Positions 8,256-17,075 of a stretch of 32,168 nt of DNA are shown here, in pieces. Every line of letters begins with the position of its first letter. The stretch's first letter is position 1. The notes beneath the pieces were generated by a model that was not told the origin of the DNA, did no database searches, and worked only from the letters and a program-made list of their open reading frames with translations. Source of the DNA: an uncultured bacterium (GTDB lineage Bacteria; Fidelibacterota; Marinisomatia; Marinisomatales; UBA1611); NCBI GenBank assembly GCA_905478065.1, contig CAJQGZ010000118.1, positions 1 to 32,168 on the forward strand, given 5' to 3'. Made by a program: the position numbers and the translations under genes.

Positions 8256-11192
8256 CTAGAAAGAATATCGAAAACCAAGGTCAATAGTTCTACCATAATA
8301 CTGCTCTGTAGCTAAGTTTTCGCTACCCGCATCTTCAGATGTAATACCTCGATAACGATTCACATCATTTGTTTCTGTTAAGTTACTGGCATTAAAATAG
8401 ATAGAAAGACCTTTATAAGGAAGCTCCTGTTTTATCGATAAATCCCATCTCCTGTAAGCGTCTGTAGTTTGTCTTAGTTCAGGCCAAAAATTTGTACTCA
8501 TAAAAACATCATCATTATATAGCATAGATAATCTGCCTGAAAACCCCTTGTAATCATAGCCAATAGATAAATTTATAATTTCATTAGGTTGATCTAGTAA
8601 TCTATCTGTATAAGTAGTGTCAATATTATACTTAACAACCTCAAATGGCGCCCAAATTATTTCTTGTTCGATAAAAGTTATTGGGTAATCAACTTCAGAC
8701 TCCGTAAGAGTATAGTTTGCATTAAAAACTAGTCCACTTAGTAAACCTGGCAAATACCAAAATCGTGTTTGGTAGTCAATTTCAAATCCGTTCAATAATA
8801 CATCATTTGAATTATTAACAGTATAGTTAAGTATTCTGTAGTCTTGAAAATCACTTGACAAATCAAAGTTTGACGTATCATCAGGAAAAATAATTCTAGA
8901 ACCACTAGAATAGATTAAGTCTTTGATATTTTTCTGAAAATAACCAATTGTAAAAAGACCAAGCTTATCTTGATTGAAAGAAATAGAAAAATCTATATTG
9001 TTAGATAACCCAGGTTCTAAGGATTTATTCCTCCAATCCAGTGATTTAGCTTGTCCATTTGCTCTTTGCAGAGGAATAATGTCTGTATAACTAGGCCTAG
9101 TCAAAGTATTTGTTTGAGCATATCGAATACTTAGCCACGTAGCGGGCCTGTAATTCAAAAATAATGCAGGTAAATAATAAGAATTTTTTCTAGTATAAGA
9201 TACCGTATCACCTACATATACCCAATGAGCTAAAGCATGGTCCAGTGAATTATTTGAATAGTAAGTTGTTGTGTTTGTTTCTCTTCTGGCTCCAGCAATT
9301 ATGTTCATTGATGGCCCGATATTAACATCTGCCATAAAATAAGAAGCTTCGTATTCTTCCTTACCATTGTAATCATAGATCTGTGAATTTGTTTGATGTA
9401 TGTGGTGCATAACATATTCATCAATTGTTGTATTTGAAGTCAGTTTATTAAAATTTTCTGAAAAATAAGTATACACATCCATCATAAAATCTAAATCAGC
9501 AACAGCACCAAAAGAATACCGGCCATCAAAAAAGTCATCGCCGTCATAACTATTATCAACAAAAGCTGAAAGGGGTAATCTACCTGGGTTTACAATAAGC
9601 GAATCAAGATCATAATGCTCAATAAGTGCATCTCGTTGCGAAGTAGCGCCAGCTGCTCTACCTACAAGACCATATTCATGCTGTTGATCAAATGTTCTCT
9701 TTTTAATTTTCTTCTTATTACCAAATTTAAAATTTCCAGATATATAGTCCGAAATCCGAAAATCATATTTTAAATTAAATCCAATAGATTTTTCATCTTC
9801 AATGCTATTTTTCAACCAATAGTCGTAGCGGGAAAAATCCATATTTCCAGTATCATTTATAGCTATTTCTTGTATGTATTCAATATTTGAATCATATGTA
9901 TCATCAGAAAATGCAAATTGCTCTGCAAAATTAAAATCATAATAAGTATCTTTATTTTTAGATTTTGAATAAGATGAATAAGCGTCTAAATGAAAAATAT
10001 CATAAAGAGTTTGATTGTACTTCCATGATTCCGTTAATACACCGATCGTGTTGATACCAGTACTTGAAACCATATACCTATAGTTATCTCCAAGGCCGTA
10101 GCTTATTCCATAACGCGTTATATCTTTCTCAATCTCACTGTTTAGGTTACTGTAGCTAATATTGCCGTTAGGGATGGCTATATCTATAACTTGCAATAAA
10201 TTGTTTCTATTATTGATTCTTGACCAATCATTTAAATTAAAACTAGTTAGCTGGAGAGGGTTAATAGTATCTACCTGTGCGCCAAATAAATAATAACCAG
10301 AACCAATTTCATGGGAACTTCTATCTCTATTTTCTGTGTCTATTTGAGCTAGAACTCCGATTCGATCATTCCAAAAACGTTTGCTTAAATCAAGAACAGT
10401 CTTATCATCACCATAGCTATTTCTAATACCATTATACATACCTTGAGTAATGATATTTCCATGAAATCCTGGCTTTGCTTTCTTTAATTGAAAATCTACA
10501 GTTCCTCCTAGAACGTCAGCATCTCTATCTGGTGTTCCTGCTTTTATTACTTCAATACCATCAAGCATATACTGCGAAATCATGCTTAGATCTGTACTTC
10601 GGTTTTCATTATCAGTAGATGCAAGTTTTACTCCGTTAACAGTAATATTATTATATTTTGGAGAAAGTCCTCTAATGATGACCTTGTTTCCTTCGCCGCC
10701 TTCTCGACGAATAGACACGCCCGGAACCCGGCCAACAGTTTCAGCAGCGTTAGCATCGGGTAAATCTTGAATTCTATCTGAAGAAATTATATTTACCAAT
10801 GATTTAGAATTTAATTGCCGATTTATCGCATTCATTTGACCTTTTGCTTGGGCAGTAACAAGGACCTCATTACCCTCAATTGTTTTATAAACTAAATTGA
10901 AGTCGACAATAATTTCTGTTGTATCGCTATTTAATAAAAGAGAGTCAGAAAATGTCTCATAACCAATATATGCAGATTTTATCTTGTATGATCCTGCTTT
11001 CATATTTTTTAACTCATAAAATCCATCTTCATTTGTTGCTGATCCAATAGCAGTTTGGTCAATAAAAACATTAGCCCCAACCAATGGGTTGCCATTGTTT
11101 TTGTCATATACATGACCAGAAATAGTGTAATTTGTAGCTATTAACTGCGTGGATGCTAAAAATAAAATATTTATTAAATATCTAATTATCAT
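8256..11192 (-). CDS. TonB-dependent outer-membrane receptor with carboxypeptidase-regulatory-like N-domain
   Basis: A 978-residue outer-membrane transporter, probably for oligosaccharides. Signal peptide ~1-19; a CarboxypepD_reg-like Ig domain ~22-100 (ISGHVYDKNNGNPLVGANV, EDGFYELKNM); then the plug with SDRIQDLPDANAAETVGRVPGV and VIIRGLSPKYNNITVNG, typical of the TIGR01782 (Xanthomonas/Caulobacter-type) carbohydrate receptors rather than SusC. The rest is a beta barrel ending in the aromatic YGRTIDLGFRYSF. AGAAGG precedes the ATG by eight bases. No SusD partner is encoded nearby; the 143-residue lipoprotein gene 24 bases upstream does not resemble SusD. It sits between that gene and two SGNH hydrolases in one leftward operon. 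Confidence 0.92.
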   Translation of the reverse strand: MIIRYLINILFLASTQLIATNYTISGHVYDKNNGNPLVGANVFIDQTAIGSATNEDGFYELKNMKAGSYKIKSAYIGYETFSDSLLLNSDTTEIIVDFNLVYKTIEGNEVLVTAQAKGQMNAINRQLNSKSLVNIISSDRIQDLPDANAAETVGRVPGVSIRREGGEGNKVIIRGLSPKYNNITVNGVKLASTDNENRSTDLSMISQYMLDGIEVIKAGTPDRDADVLGGTVDFQLKKAKPGFHGNIITQGMYNGIRNSYGDDKTVLDLSKRFWNDRIGVLAQIDTENRDRSSHEIGSGYYLFGAQVDTINPLQLTSFNLNDWSRINNRNNLLQVIDIAIPNGNISYSNLNSEIEKDITRYGISYGLGDNYRYMVSSTGINTIGVLTESWKYNQTLYDIFHLDAYSSYSKSKNKDTYYDFNFAEQFAFSDDTYDSNIEYIQEIAINDTGNMDFSRYDYWLKNSIEDEKSIGFNLKYDFRISDYISGNFKFGNKKKIKKRTFDQQHEYGLVGRAAGATSQRDALIEHYDLDSLIVNPGRLPLSAFVDNSYDGDDFFDGRYSFGAVADLDFMMDVYTYFSENFNKLTSNTTIDEYVMHHIHQTNSQIYDYNGKEEYEASYFMADVNIGPSMNIIAGARRETNTTTYYSNNSLDHALAHWVYVGDTVSYTRKNSYYLPALFLNYRPATWLSIRYAQTNTLTRPSYTDIIPLQRANGQAKSLDWRNKSLEPGLSNNIDFSISFNQDKLGLFTIGYFQKNIKDLIYSSGSRIIFPDDTSNFDLSSDFQDYRILNYTVNNSNDVLLNGFEIDYQTRFWYLPGLLSGLVFNANYTLTESEVDYPITFIEQEIIWAPFEVVKYNIDTTYTDRLLDQPNEIINLSIGYDYKGFSGRLSMLYNDDVFMSTNFWPELRQTTDAYRRWDLSIKQELPYKGLSIYFNASNLTETNDVNRYRGITSEDAGSENLATEQYYGRTIDLGFRYSF

Positions 11193-11216
11193 TATATAAA
11201 CCTTCTTATGTATACA

Positions 11217-11648
11217 TTAATTTGTAGTTATCCCGAGATTATTTAATTTATCTTTAAAGTAACCAATTTTATCTGGTCGATTACAATCACTTGGGTTAAA
11301 TAATTTTGAGGCAAATGTCCGAAGACATGCATCTCTTATAACTGACCAGTTATCTTGTAAATTTGCAATTCTTTCAACTGCTGCATAATCATTGTTATAA
11401 TTCTTAAAGTTTTGAAAACGCTGCCTAATAGCTAACATATCATTCAGGGTCTTTAGGCCATCTTTGCTACAGTCGCAAACTGAGGATGGTTTGTAGGTTG
11501 CCATTGATAAAGAACGTGGTGCCAGTATCTTTTCTTCTGCATAATTTAATGGTTTGTCGGATTTTACCTGCTTCTTGTCGCCAGTAGAACAAGAGTAAAT
11601 AAATAAAATAAGGGTAATATATACAACTTTAAATAATTTCATTTTCAT
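11217..11648 (-). CDS. Small lipoprotein of unknown function
   Basis: 143 residues with a signal ending in the lipobox FIYSC (Cys20), then a charged linker and a mostly helical region. Cysteines in SSVCDCSKDG, RDACLR and SDCNRPD suggest disulfides or a metal site. I do not recognise a family. It lies directly upstream of the TonB receptor gene, so it may be an accessory surface or periplasmic partner, but size and sequence do not fit SusD. The gene starts about 43 bases after the terminator of the beta-helix gene; ATG at 11648 and a second ATG two codons on are both possible. Confidence 0.7.
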   Translation of the reverse strand: MKMKLFKVVYITLILFIYSCSTGDKKQVKSDKPLNYAEEKILAPRSLSMATYKPSSVCDCSKDGLKTLNDMLAIRQRFQNFKNYNNDYAAVERIANLQDNWSVIRDACLRTFASKLFNPSDCNRPDKIGYFKDKLNNLGITTN

Positions 11649-11691
11649 AAAAGTTTCTTGTAATAAAATATTAAAAATAGATAATAAAAAA

Positions 11692-11719
11692 AAGGGGTAG
11701 TCAATTAAAACTACCCCTT
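11692..11719 (-). terminator. Rho-independent terminator of the beta-helix gene
   Basis: On the - strand AAGGGGTAGT and ACTACCCCTT form a perfect 10-bp stem with an 8-base loop, followed by a run of T (plus-strand A run at 11685-11693). It is 32 bases after the stop of the beta-helix gene and 43 bases before the lipoprotein start, so it should end or attenuate transcription into the receptor operon. Confidence 0.88.
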
Positions 11720-11723
11720 CAAT

Positions 11724-11746
11724 TTAAACGGTATAATAACGTTTAA
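11724..11746 (-). repeat. Second 3' hairpin ahead of the terminator
   Basis: TTAAACG and CGTTTAA form a perfect 7-bp inverted repeat with a 9-base loop, just after the beta-helix stop codon and four bases from the terminator stem. It has no T-run of its own and may stabilise the mRNA 3' end or be incidental. Confidence 0.4.
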
Positions 11747-11750
11747 GTTA

Positions 11751-13739
11751 TTACTTCATGAACGCCATCTTCTTCGTAACAGTTGAACTTCCATCTGTTA
11801 AAGTATAGAAGTAAATACCTGTAGAAGCAGATTGACCCATTTCATCAGTTCCATTCCAACGTAACTTGTGAGTACCAGCCAGCTTAACACCGTTAGCTAA
11901 AACTTTAACTTTCTGTCCAAGGACATTAAAAATCGTCAAGTTAACTGTTGAAGCTTGAGCAATACTAAACTCAATCTCAGTTGTTGGATTAAACGGATTC
12001 GGATAATTCTGCTTTAGTGCAAACTCTTTTGGTAAAGCTGTTGAATTATCTGTACCTAATGTAACTAATGACCAACGAGGATCTCCAATTGGGCCACCAG
12101 TTGTACTATGCGTAGCAGCTGTAGAAACAGAGCTATAGCTAGCATTGTAGTGCATAGGCCATTCAATCGTATTCATATTGCCATCATGCTCATATGACCA
12201 GTTATTATTAGCGCCAACACCTTGAGTAGTTTGATCATCTCTGAAGTCCAATGTTCTTGCGAGCTGTTTTGTTATATACATCTCATCAAGCTGCATTTGT
12301 AAGTCAGACCAGTTTAAAACTGCATTATTTGTGCTTGTAACACCTATACCGGCAGCGATTGTAGCTAAAGTTGAATCATCAGCCCATACCATCTGCTGAG
12401 CAGCGGTTAACATTGTGTCATGAACAGTAACAGTAGTAGTACCGCCTGAACCAACATGTACAACGGTATCAGCTGCAGTAGTTACAAATATTGAATCAAC
12501 ACAACCAGAACCATCAGCCGCGTAAGCAGAAGTGATAGTATCAAAAACAGCTGGCGTAATAGTCATTGAATCCGGTGTAACAGTAGTTACGGTCCAAGAC
12601 CAAGGATTGTTTGCCATATTATTCATAAAGCCAGTTAATGCTGGGCTCCAAACAGCTGCATTGTTGCTCCAATTGATATTTCTATCATTCATATTAACAA
12701 CTTGACCATCTGACATGATATAAGTACCCGCGGTTACTTGTTGGGTATCAGCAGGTGTGGTAATAGTCGTAGTAATTACACACTGATCTGAAGTATCAAT
12801 TTGTACCACAGCTGGTGTAATATCTTCAAATCCATCTGGGTTTACTATCCCGGCTTTTCTCAATGCCATTTGACCTACTCCGCCTTCCCACCAGACGCCC
12901 CATCCTGAAACATCATAGGTAGACTGACCGTAAGACTTTGTGTTATATAGAAGGTTGTTGGTAACCTGTAGGTTATTCTGTCCACGATACCAAATCATAT
13001 CCATAACAACATTGGTAAATGTGTTATGATCAATGATGCCATGATCAACGTGCTCATAAATTACTAAGGCCTCACCAATCACACCATCAACAGTATTTTG
13101 TCTAAATTCTAGTGTGTCAATAGTACCCAACCAAGAACCGGCACCCCAGACTACACCACCATAAAACATTCCGCCTGGGCCATTAGTAAAAGCCTTAAAA
13201 ACGGAATTCGTTATATGGAAATCTGTATTTTTTCCCAAAGTAAAAAAAGCTAGAAAATTAACATGCGAAACAATACAATTGTTAACGATGATTTTGTTAT
13301 CGGTTGATGTTGCGCCTGCAATTTGAAGTGAACCCTCTTCACCAGATGCGTAAGCGTTAAGAATGAGGTTCTCCAACTTCAATTCAGCACCTGCACCCAC
13401 TAGTGTAAAAAACAGTCCGTTTTGGTGTCCTAAAGCACCTTCAGCGTTAGCTAGAGGTTGAATGGTAACTGGTTTAACGTCAGCGCTTGCAGGAACTTCA
13501 CCTATAATGTGAATTGCTTGGCCGGCATCTACCGGAATATGTTCCGATGTAAGCCATTTTCCGCCTGCGACTGATGGTAAGCTTAGTCTGTAAACGCCAG
13601 CTCCACCTGCTGTAATTGCTGCTTCAAGCTGTCCTGGCTGTGCGGCTGCATCCCAGACTACTTCAGTAGTATCTGCGAACAACGTTACAGAAGAAAAGGT
13701 AAGAGCAATTAAGCTATTTTTTAATAACGATTTTATCAT
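11751..13739 (-). CDS. Secreted right-handed beta-helix protein with type IX-like C-terminal sorting domain
   Basis: A 662-residue secreted or surface protein. Signal peptide ~1-22 (LIALTFSSVTLFAD). Residues ~60-300 show parallel beta-helix repeats (IIVNNCIVSHV, FHITNSVFKAF, LEFRQNTVDGV, GIIDHNTFTNV, LQVTNNLLYNT) as in pectate-lyase-fold proteins, followed by a Thr-rich segment ~310-450. The last ~90 residues are a sorting domain (ALKQNYPNPFNPTTEIEFSI, STGIYFYTL). No catalytic residues can be named, so it may be a lyase, a binding protein or structural. AAGGAG at 13746-13751 is the strongest ribosome site in the window, and the gene has its own terminator, suggesting high expression. Composition differs from neighbours: more Ala, Thr and Gly, fewer Lys, and higher G+C. 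A palindrome shared with the 4655 site lies 33 bases upstream of the ATG. Confidence 0.85.
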   Translation of the reverse strand: MIKSLLKNSLIALTFSSVTLFADTTEVVWDAAAQPGQLEAAITAGGAGVYRLSLPSVAGGKWLTSEHIPVDAGQAIHIIGEVPASADVKPVTIQPLANAEGALGHQNGLFFTLVGAGAELKLENLILNAYASGEEGSLQIAGATSTDNKIIVNNCIVSHVNFLAFFTLGKNTDFHITNSVFKAFTNGPGGMFYGGVVWGAGSWLGTIDTLEFRQNTVDGVIGEALVIYEHVDHGIIDHNTFTNVVMDMIWYRGQNNLQVTNNLLYNTKSYGQSTYDVSGWGVWWEGGVGQMALRKAGIVNPDGFEDITPAVVQIDTSDQCVITTTITTPADTQQVTAGTYIMSDGQVVNMNDRNINWSNNAAVWSPALTGFMNNMANNPWSWTVTTVTPDSMTITPAVFDTITSAYAADGSGCVDSIFVTTAADTVVHVGSGGTTTVTVHDTMLTAAQQMVWADDSTLATIAAGIGVTSTNNAVLNWSDLQMQLDEMYITKQLARTLDFRDDQTTQGVGANNNWSYEHDGNMNTIEWPMHYNASYSSVSTAATHSTTGGPIGDPRWSLVTLGTDNSTALPKEFALKQNYPNPFNPTTEIEFSIAQASTVNLTIFNVLGQKVKVLANGVKLAGTHKLRWNGTDEMGQSASTGIYFYTLTDGSSTVTKKMAFMK

Positions 13740-13771
13740 TCGTTACTCCTTCATGTTGTTTTTTTTATTAG

Positions 13772-13789
13772 TGTCTTAAACTTAAGATA
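13772..13789. promoter_or_regulatory. Candidate operator palindrome, copy 2
   Basis: TGTCTTAAACTTAAGATA: near-perfect 8-bp arms around AC, differing from the copy at 4655-4672 at two of 18 positions. It lies in the divergent gap between the beta-helix gene (-) and the GH2 gene (+). A weaker palindrome ATCTTAAAGAT follows at 13805-13815. Proposed target of the TrmB-type regulator; inference. Confidence 0.6.
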
Positions 13790-13817
13790 CTATATATTTA
13801 TAGCATCTTAAAGATTA

Positions 13818-13846
13818 AATTAATGCTTCTTAACTATGTTCGTCAA
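13818..13846 (-). promoter_or_regulatory. Possible sigma70-type promoter for the beta-helix gene
   Basis: On the - strand TTGACG (13846-13841), a 17-base spacer and TTAATT (13823-13818) resemble -35 and -10 boxes. Transcription would begin near 13811, placing the palindrome at 13772-13789 just downstream, where a bound repressor could block. The -10 match is mediocre. Confidence 0.35.
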
Positions 13847-13881
13847 TACATTTATTAAAACCATAAAAAGTCTAAAATTTT

Positions 13882-16368
13882 ATGAAAACTAAAATAGTTG
13901 AACGTTTAATCGAAGGATGGGAATTCAAGGAAGTCTCTTCAAAGACTTGGATGCCAGCTTCAGTACCTGGCTGCGTTCATACCGACCTATACAATAACAA
14001 TGAAATAGTAGACCCATTTGTTGGTACCAATGAAATTGATCTCCAGTGGATAGGAAATAAAAGTTGGATATATAGAACAAAATTTAAAATCGACAGAAAC
14101 CTTTTTAAAATGGAAACTATTTTTTTAAACTTCTTAGGATTAGATACATACGCTAAGGTCAGTCTAAACAATGTAGACATTTTAGACGCTGATAATATGT
14201 TTCGTGCATGGACAGTCAACGTTAAAGAAATAATTACAGAAAATGAAAATGAGCTCATAATTAAATTTGATTCTCCAATTGAAAAAATCTTGCCTTTAAT
14301 GAAATCAATTGATTATGAATTGCCTGCGGATAATGATCAAATAAAAAAAACTAGTCCTTACACTCGCAAGGCTCCCTACCATTACGGTTGGGACTGGGGG
14401 CCAAGCTTTGCAACCTCAGGAATTTGGCAACATGTAGAATTGATTGGTTATAATTCTTTTACAATTAAAGATTTGTTTATTAATCAAATGAAAACCGATA
14501 AAATAAGTTCACAGATTGAGTGTAACGTTTTTGTTCACTCAGAACGCAGATGTAAAGCTGACCTATTGATCAAAGAGCAAAAAAGTAATATAAACATTGT
14601 AAAGTCTATCGATTTATCTCCTGGAATTAATCAAATAAAAAAGATTGTTGAAATATCTAAACCTGATCTTTGGTGGCCGAATGGTCATGGCCAACAAAAT
14701 ATGTACGAATTCAATGTAAAAGTGGAATCGGTTGATTACTATGAATCTATTAAAAAAAGAGTTGGGTTGAGAGATTTTAAAGTTGAACAAAAAATAGATA
14801 AAAAAGGATCTAGTTTTACATTTGTTGTCAATGGTAAACCAATTTTTTCAAAAGGAGCGAATTGGATTCCAGCAGATTCTTTTACAACCAGATTAACTAA
14901 AAAAAATTATTATACATTATTAAAAAGCGCGGTTGATGCTAATATGAATACACTACGAGTGTGGGGTGGTGGAATATATGAAAGTGATGATTTTTATGAT
15001 TTATGCGACGAAATGGGATTAATCGTTTGGCAGGATTTTATGTTCGCATGCACACTCTATCCCGGAGATAAAGATTTTTTAGAAAGCGTTAGAAAGGAAG
15101 CAGAATATCAAGTTTCTAGATTAAGAAATCACCCTTCAATAGGGTTATGGTGTGGGAATAATGAAATTGCGTGGGCTTGGCATAATTGGGGCTGGAAAGA
15201 TAGATTTCCTGAGCAACTTTATTATAATGATTATAATTCATTGTTCCATAATGTTTTGCCGAGTGTTTGTAATGAGTTTGATCCCAATCGGTTATATTGG
15301 CCTTCTTCGCCTGGAGATAGTGATATGTTACCAACTGTTGGGCAGCAATTTGGTAGTGGTGATAATCATTACTGGGGTGTATGGCATAGCGGAGACAAAT
15401 TTGTTGCATTCGAAAGCAATATTGGGCGCTTTATGTCTGAATTTGGCATGCAATCTTTTCCAGATTTAAAAACTATAGACTATTTTTGCGAAGATAAAGA
15501 TCAAAGTATTAATTCAACTGTCATAAAACAACATCAAAAAGCATCCTTAGGCAACGATAACGTTATGAAATACATCCTAATGTATTTTAAACCACCAAAA
15601 GACTTTTACTCATTCGTTTTGTCAAGTCAGATTATGGCTGGTGAAGCTATAAAAATAGCTGCCGAGGCGCATAGAAGGAATATGCCTTACTGCATGGGCT
15701 CATTATATTGGCAATTAAACGATTGCTGGCCTGGGGCATCTTGGTCATCCTTAGATTATTTCGGTAACTGGAAAGCATTGCATTATTATGCTAAAGAATT
15801 TTTTAAACCTCTTTTGATTTCATTTGAAGAGGAAGAAGACGGTGTGAGCATATATATTGTTAATGACGGCAACATTATAAATAATGCATTAATATTTTTT
15901 GAGGTGCGCAATTTTAATAACGTTGTTGAGTATAGTCATGATTTACCTTTGGATATTAAACCTAATGAATCAAAAAAAGTTTTTTTTGAAAAAAAGAAAG
16001 TCTTATTTGCAAAAAGTAAAAAGAATAATATTTTACTAAGGGCTAAGATAGTTTTGAATGATGAAACTATCTCATCAAGCGATTATCTTTTTGATATTCC
16101 AAAAAATTTGAAGATTCCTAAGCAAAATTTTTCTACAATCATAGAAAAATTTGGAAACAGAATTAAAATTAAAATTAATTCTAAATCGTTCTTGTACAAA
16201 TTTCATATCCTTTGTTCCAATGATACGGGTCGATTTGATGATAACTATTTTAATATGCTTCCTGGCGAAGAAAAAACGATCCTATTTTTTCCATCGATTA
16301 ATTTAAAAGGTAATATAAATTTTGAGCCAAAGTTTATATTTAATAGTGTTGAAGGCTTAAGTAATTAA
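13882..16368 (+). CDS. Beta-mannosidase, GH2
   Basis: Releases beta-linked mannose, as in the Man-beta-1,4-GlcNAc core of N-glycans or in beta-mannans. The 828-residue protein has no signal peptide and should be cytosolic. Domains in order: sugar-binding jelly roll ~5-190 (WMPASVPGCVHTDL, YHYGWDWGPSF), Ig-like ~195-300, TIM barrel ~305-640 and C-terminal beta domains. Catalytic residues: acid/base E428 in WCGNNE and nucleophile E520 in RFMSEFGMQSFP. LRVWGGGIYE and WQDFMFAC are typical of the beta-mannosidase branch and separate it from beta-galactosidases. No clear ribosome site precedes the ATG. It opens the long rightward operon, 17 bases before a hydrolase gene, and diverges from the beta-helix gene across the shared palindrome. 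Confidence 0.93.
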   Translation: MKTKIVERLIEGWEFKEVSSKTWMPASVPGCVHTDLYNNNEIVDPFVGTNEIDLQWIGNKSWIYRTKFKIDRNLFKMETIFLNFLGLDTYAKVSLNNVDILDADNMFRAWTVNVKEIITENENELIIKFDSPIEKILPLMKSIDYELPADNDQIKKTSPYTRKAPYHYGWDWGPSFATSGIWQHVELIGYNSFTIKDLFINQMKTDKISSQIECNVFVHSERRCKADLLIKEQKSNINIVKSIDLSPGINQIKKIVEISKPDLWWPNGHGQQNMYEFNVKVESVDYYESIKKRVGLRDFKVEQKIDKKGSSFTFVVNGKPIFSKGANWIPADSFTTRLTKKNYYTLLKSAVDANMNTLRVWGGGIYESDDFYDLCDEMGLIVWQDFMFACTLYPGDKDFLESVRKEAEYQVSRLRNHPSIGLWCGNNEIAWAWHNWGWKDRFPEQLYYNDYNSLFHNVLPSVCNEFDPNRLYWPSSPGDSDMLPTVGQQFGSGDNHYWGVWHSGDKFVAFESNIGRFMSEFGMQSFPDLKTIDYFCEDKDQSINSTVIKQHQKASLGNDNVMKYILMYFKPPKDFYSFVLSSQIMAGEAIKIAAEAHRRNMPYCMGSLYWQLNDCWPGASWSSLDYFGNWKALHYYAKEFFKPLLISFEEEEDGVSIYIVNDGNIINNALIFFEVRNFNNVVEYSHDLPLDIKPNESKKVFFEKKKVLFAKSKKNNILLRAKIVLNDETISSSDYLFDIPKNLKIPKQNFSTIIEKFGNRIKIKINSKSFLYKFHILCSNDTGRFDDNYFNMLPGEEKTILFFPSINLKGNINFEPKFIFNSVEGLSN

Positions 16369-16385
16369 TAATAATTGGAGATATA

Positions 16386-17075
16386 ATGACGTTAGAAAAT
16401 GACATACGAATGGATAGGTTAGACAAAACAAAAGAGGCCGCTACGAAAGTTAATGAATCGCTAGATTGGCCAAATCTCATAAAATTCAGAAAAGAAAATG
16501 ATGAGATTAGAAAAACTGGTTTGAAAGTTAAAATTGTATTTATGGGTGATTCGATTACTGAGGGTTGGTCATTAAGTGACCCCGATTTTTTTAAAAAGAA
16601 CAGTTTTGTTAATCGTGGTATTGGAGGTCAAACTTCACCACAAATGCTATTAAGATTCAAACAAGACGCAATTCATCTTAATCCTAATATGGTGATAATA
16701 AATGCTGGAACAAATGATATAGCGGAAAATACTGGTCCATCTAATCAAGAAATGATAATCGACAACATAACATCAATGGCTGAAATTTGTATGAAAAACA
16801 ACATTGATGTTGCACTTTCTACTATTCTTCCAGTCTTTAAGTACTCTTGGAATGAAAATATTATAAATGTTCCAGAAAAAATTTCGAGTGTTAATAAGAT
16901 CCTTAAAAAGTATACGGAAAATAACAATATACAGTTTATTGACTATTATTCTTCAATGGTTGATGAGCAAAAAGGGTTGATGTCTGCATATGGTACTGAT
17001 GGTGTTCATCCAACAAAAGAAGGGTATAAAGTAATGGCGGATACGTTAAGAAATACAATTGCAGGGGTACAATGA
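16386..17075 (+). CDS. SGNH/GDSL hydrolase, probably cytosolic
   Basis: A 229-residue lysophospholipase-L1-like esterase without a signal peptide. Catalytic blocks: FMGDSITEGW (S56), NRGIGGQTS (G81), NAGTNDI (N110) and DGVHPTKEGY (D204, H207). GGAG lies upstream of the ATG. Its TGA overlaps the next start in ATGA, so it is translationally coupled to the CBM9-like gene. Placement right after the cytosolic beta-mannosidase suggests removal of acyl groups from imported oligosaccharides; substrate not shown by sequence. Confidence 0.88.
   Translation: MTLENDIRMDRLDKTKEAATKVNESLDWPNLIKFRKENDEIRKTGLKVKIVFMGDSITEGWSLSDPDFFKKNSFVNRGIGGQTSPQMLLRFKQDAIHLNPNMVIINAGTNDIAENTGPSNQEMIIDNITSMAEICMKNNIDVALSTILPVFKYSWNENIINVPEKISSVNKILKKYTENNNIQFIDYYSSMVDEQKGLMSAYGTDGVHPTKEGYKVMADTLRNTIAGVQ

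Noticed and set aside
8256-11648. SusC/SusD pair
   Set aside because: The receptor's plug motifs fit the TIGR01782-like group, and the adjacent 143-residue lipoprotein is far too small and unlike SusD.
13805-13815. ATCTTAAAGAT as a second operator in the GH2/beta-helix gap
   Set aside because: It is a short palindrome with a different spacing from the shared 18-bp motif; in such AT-rich DNA it cannot be separated from chance.
15116-15469. Overlapping open frames on both strands inside the GH2 gene
   Set aside because: They shadow the catalytic domain of GH2, lack ribosome sites and show no protein-like features.
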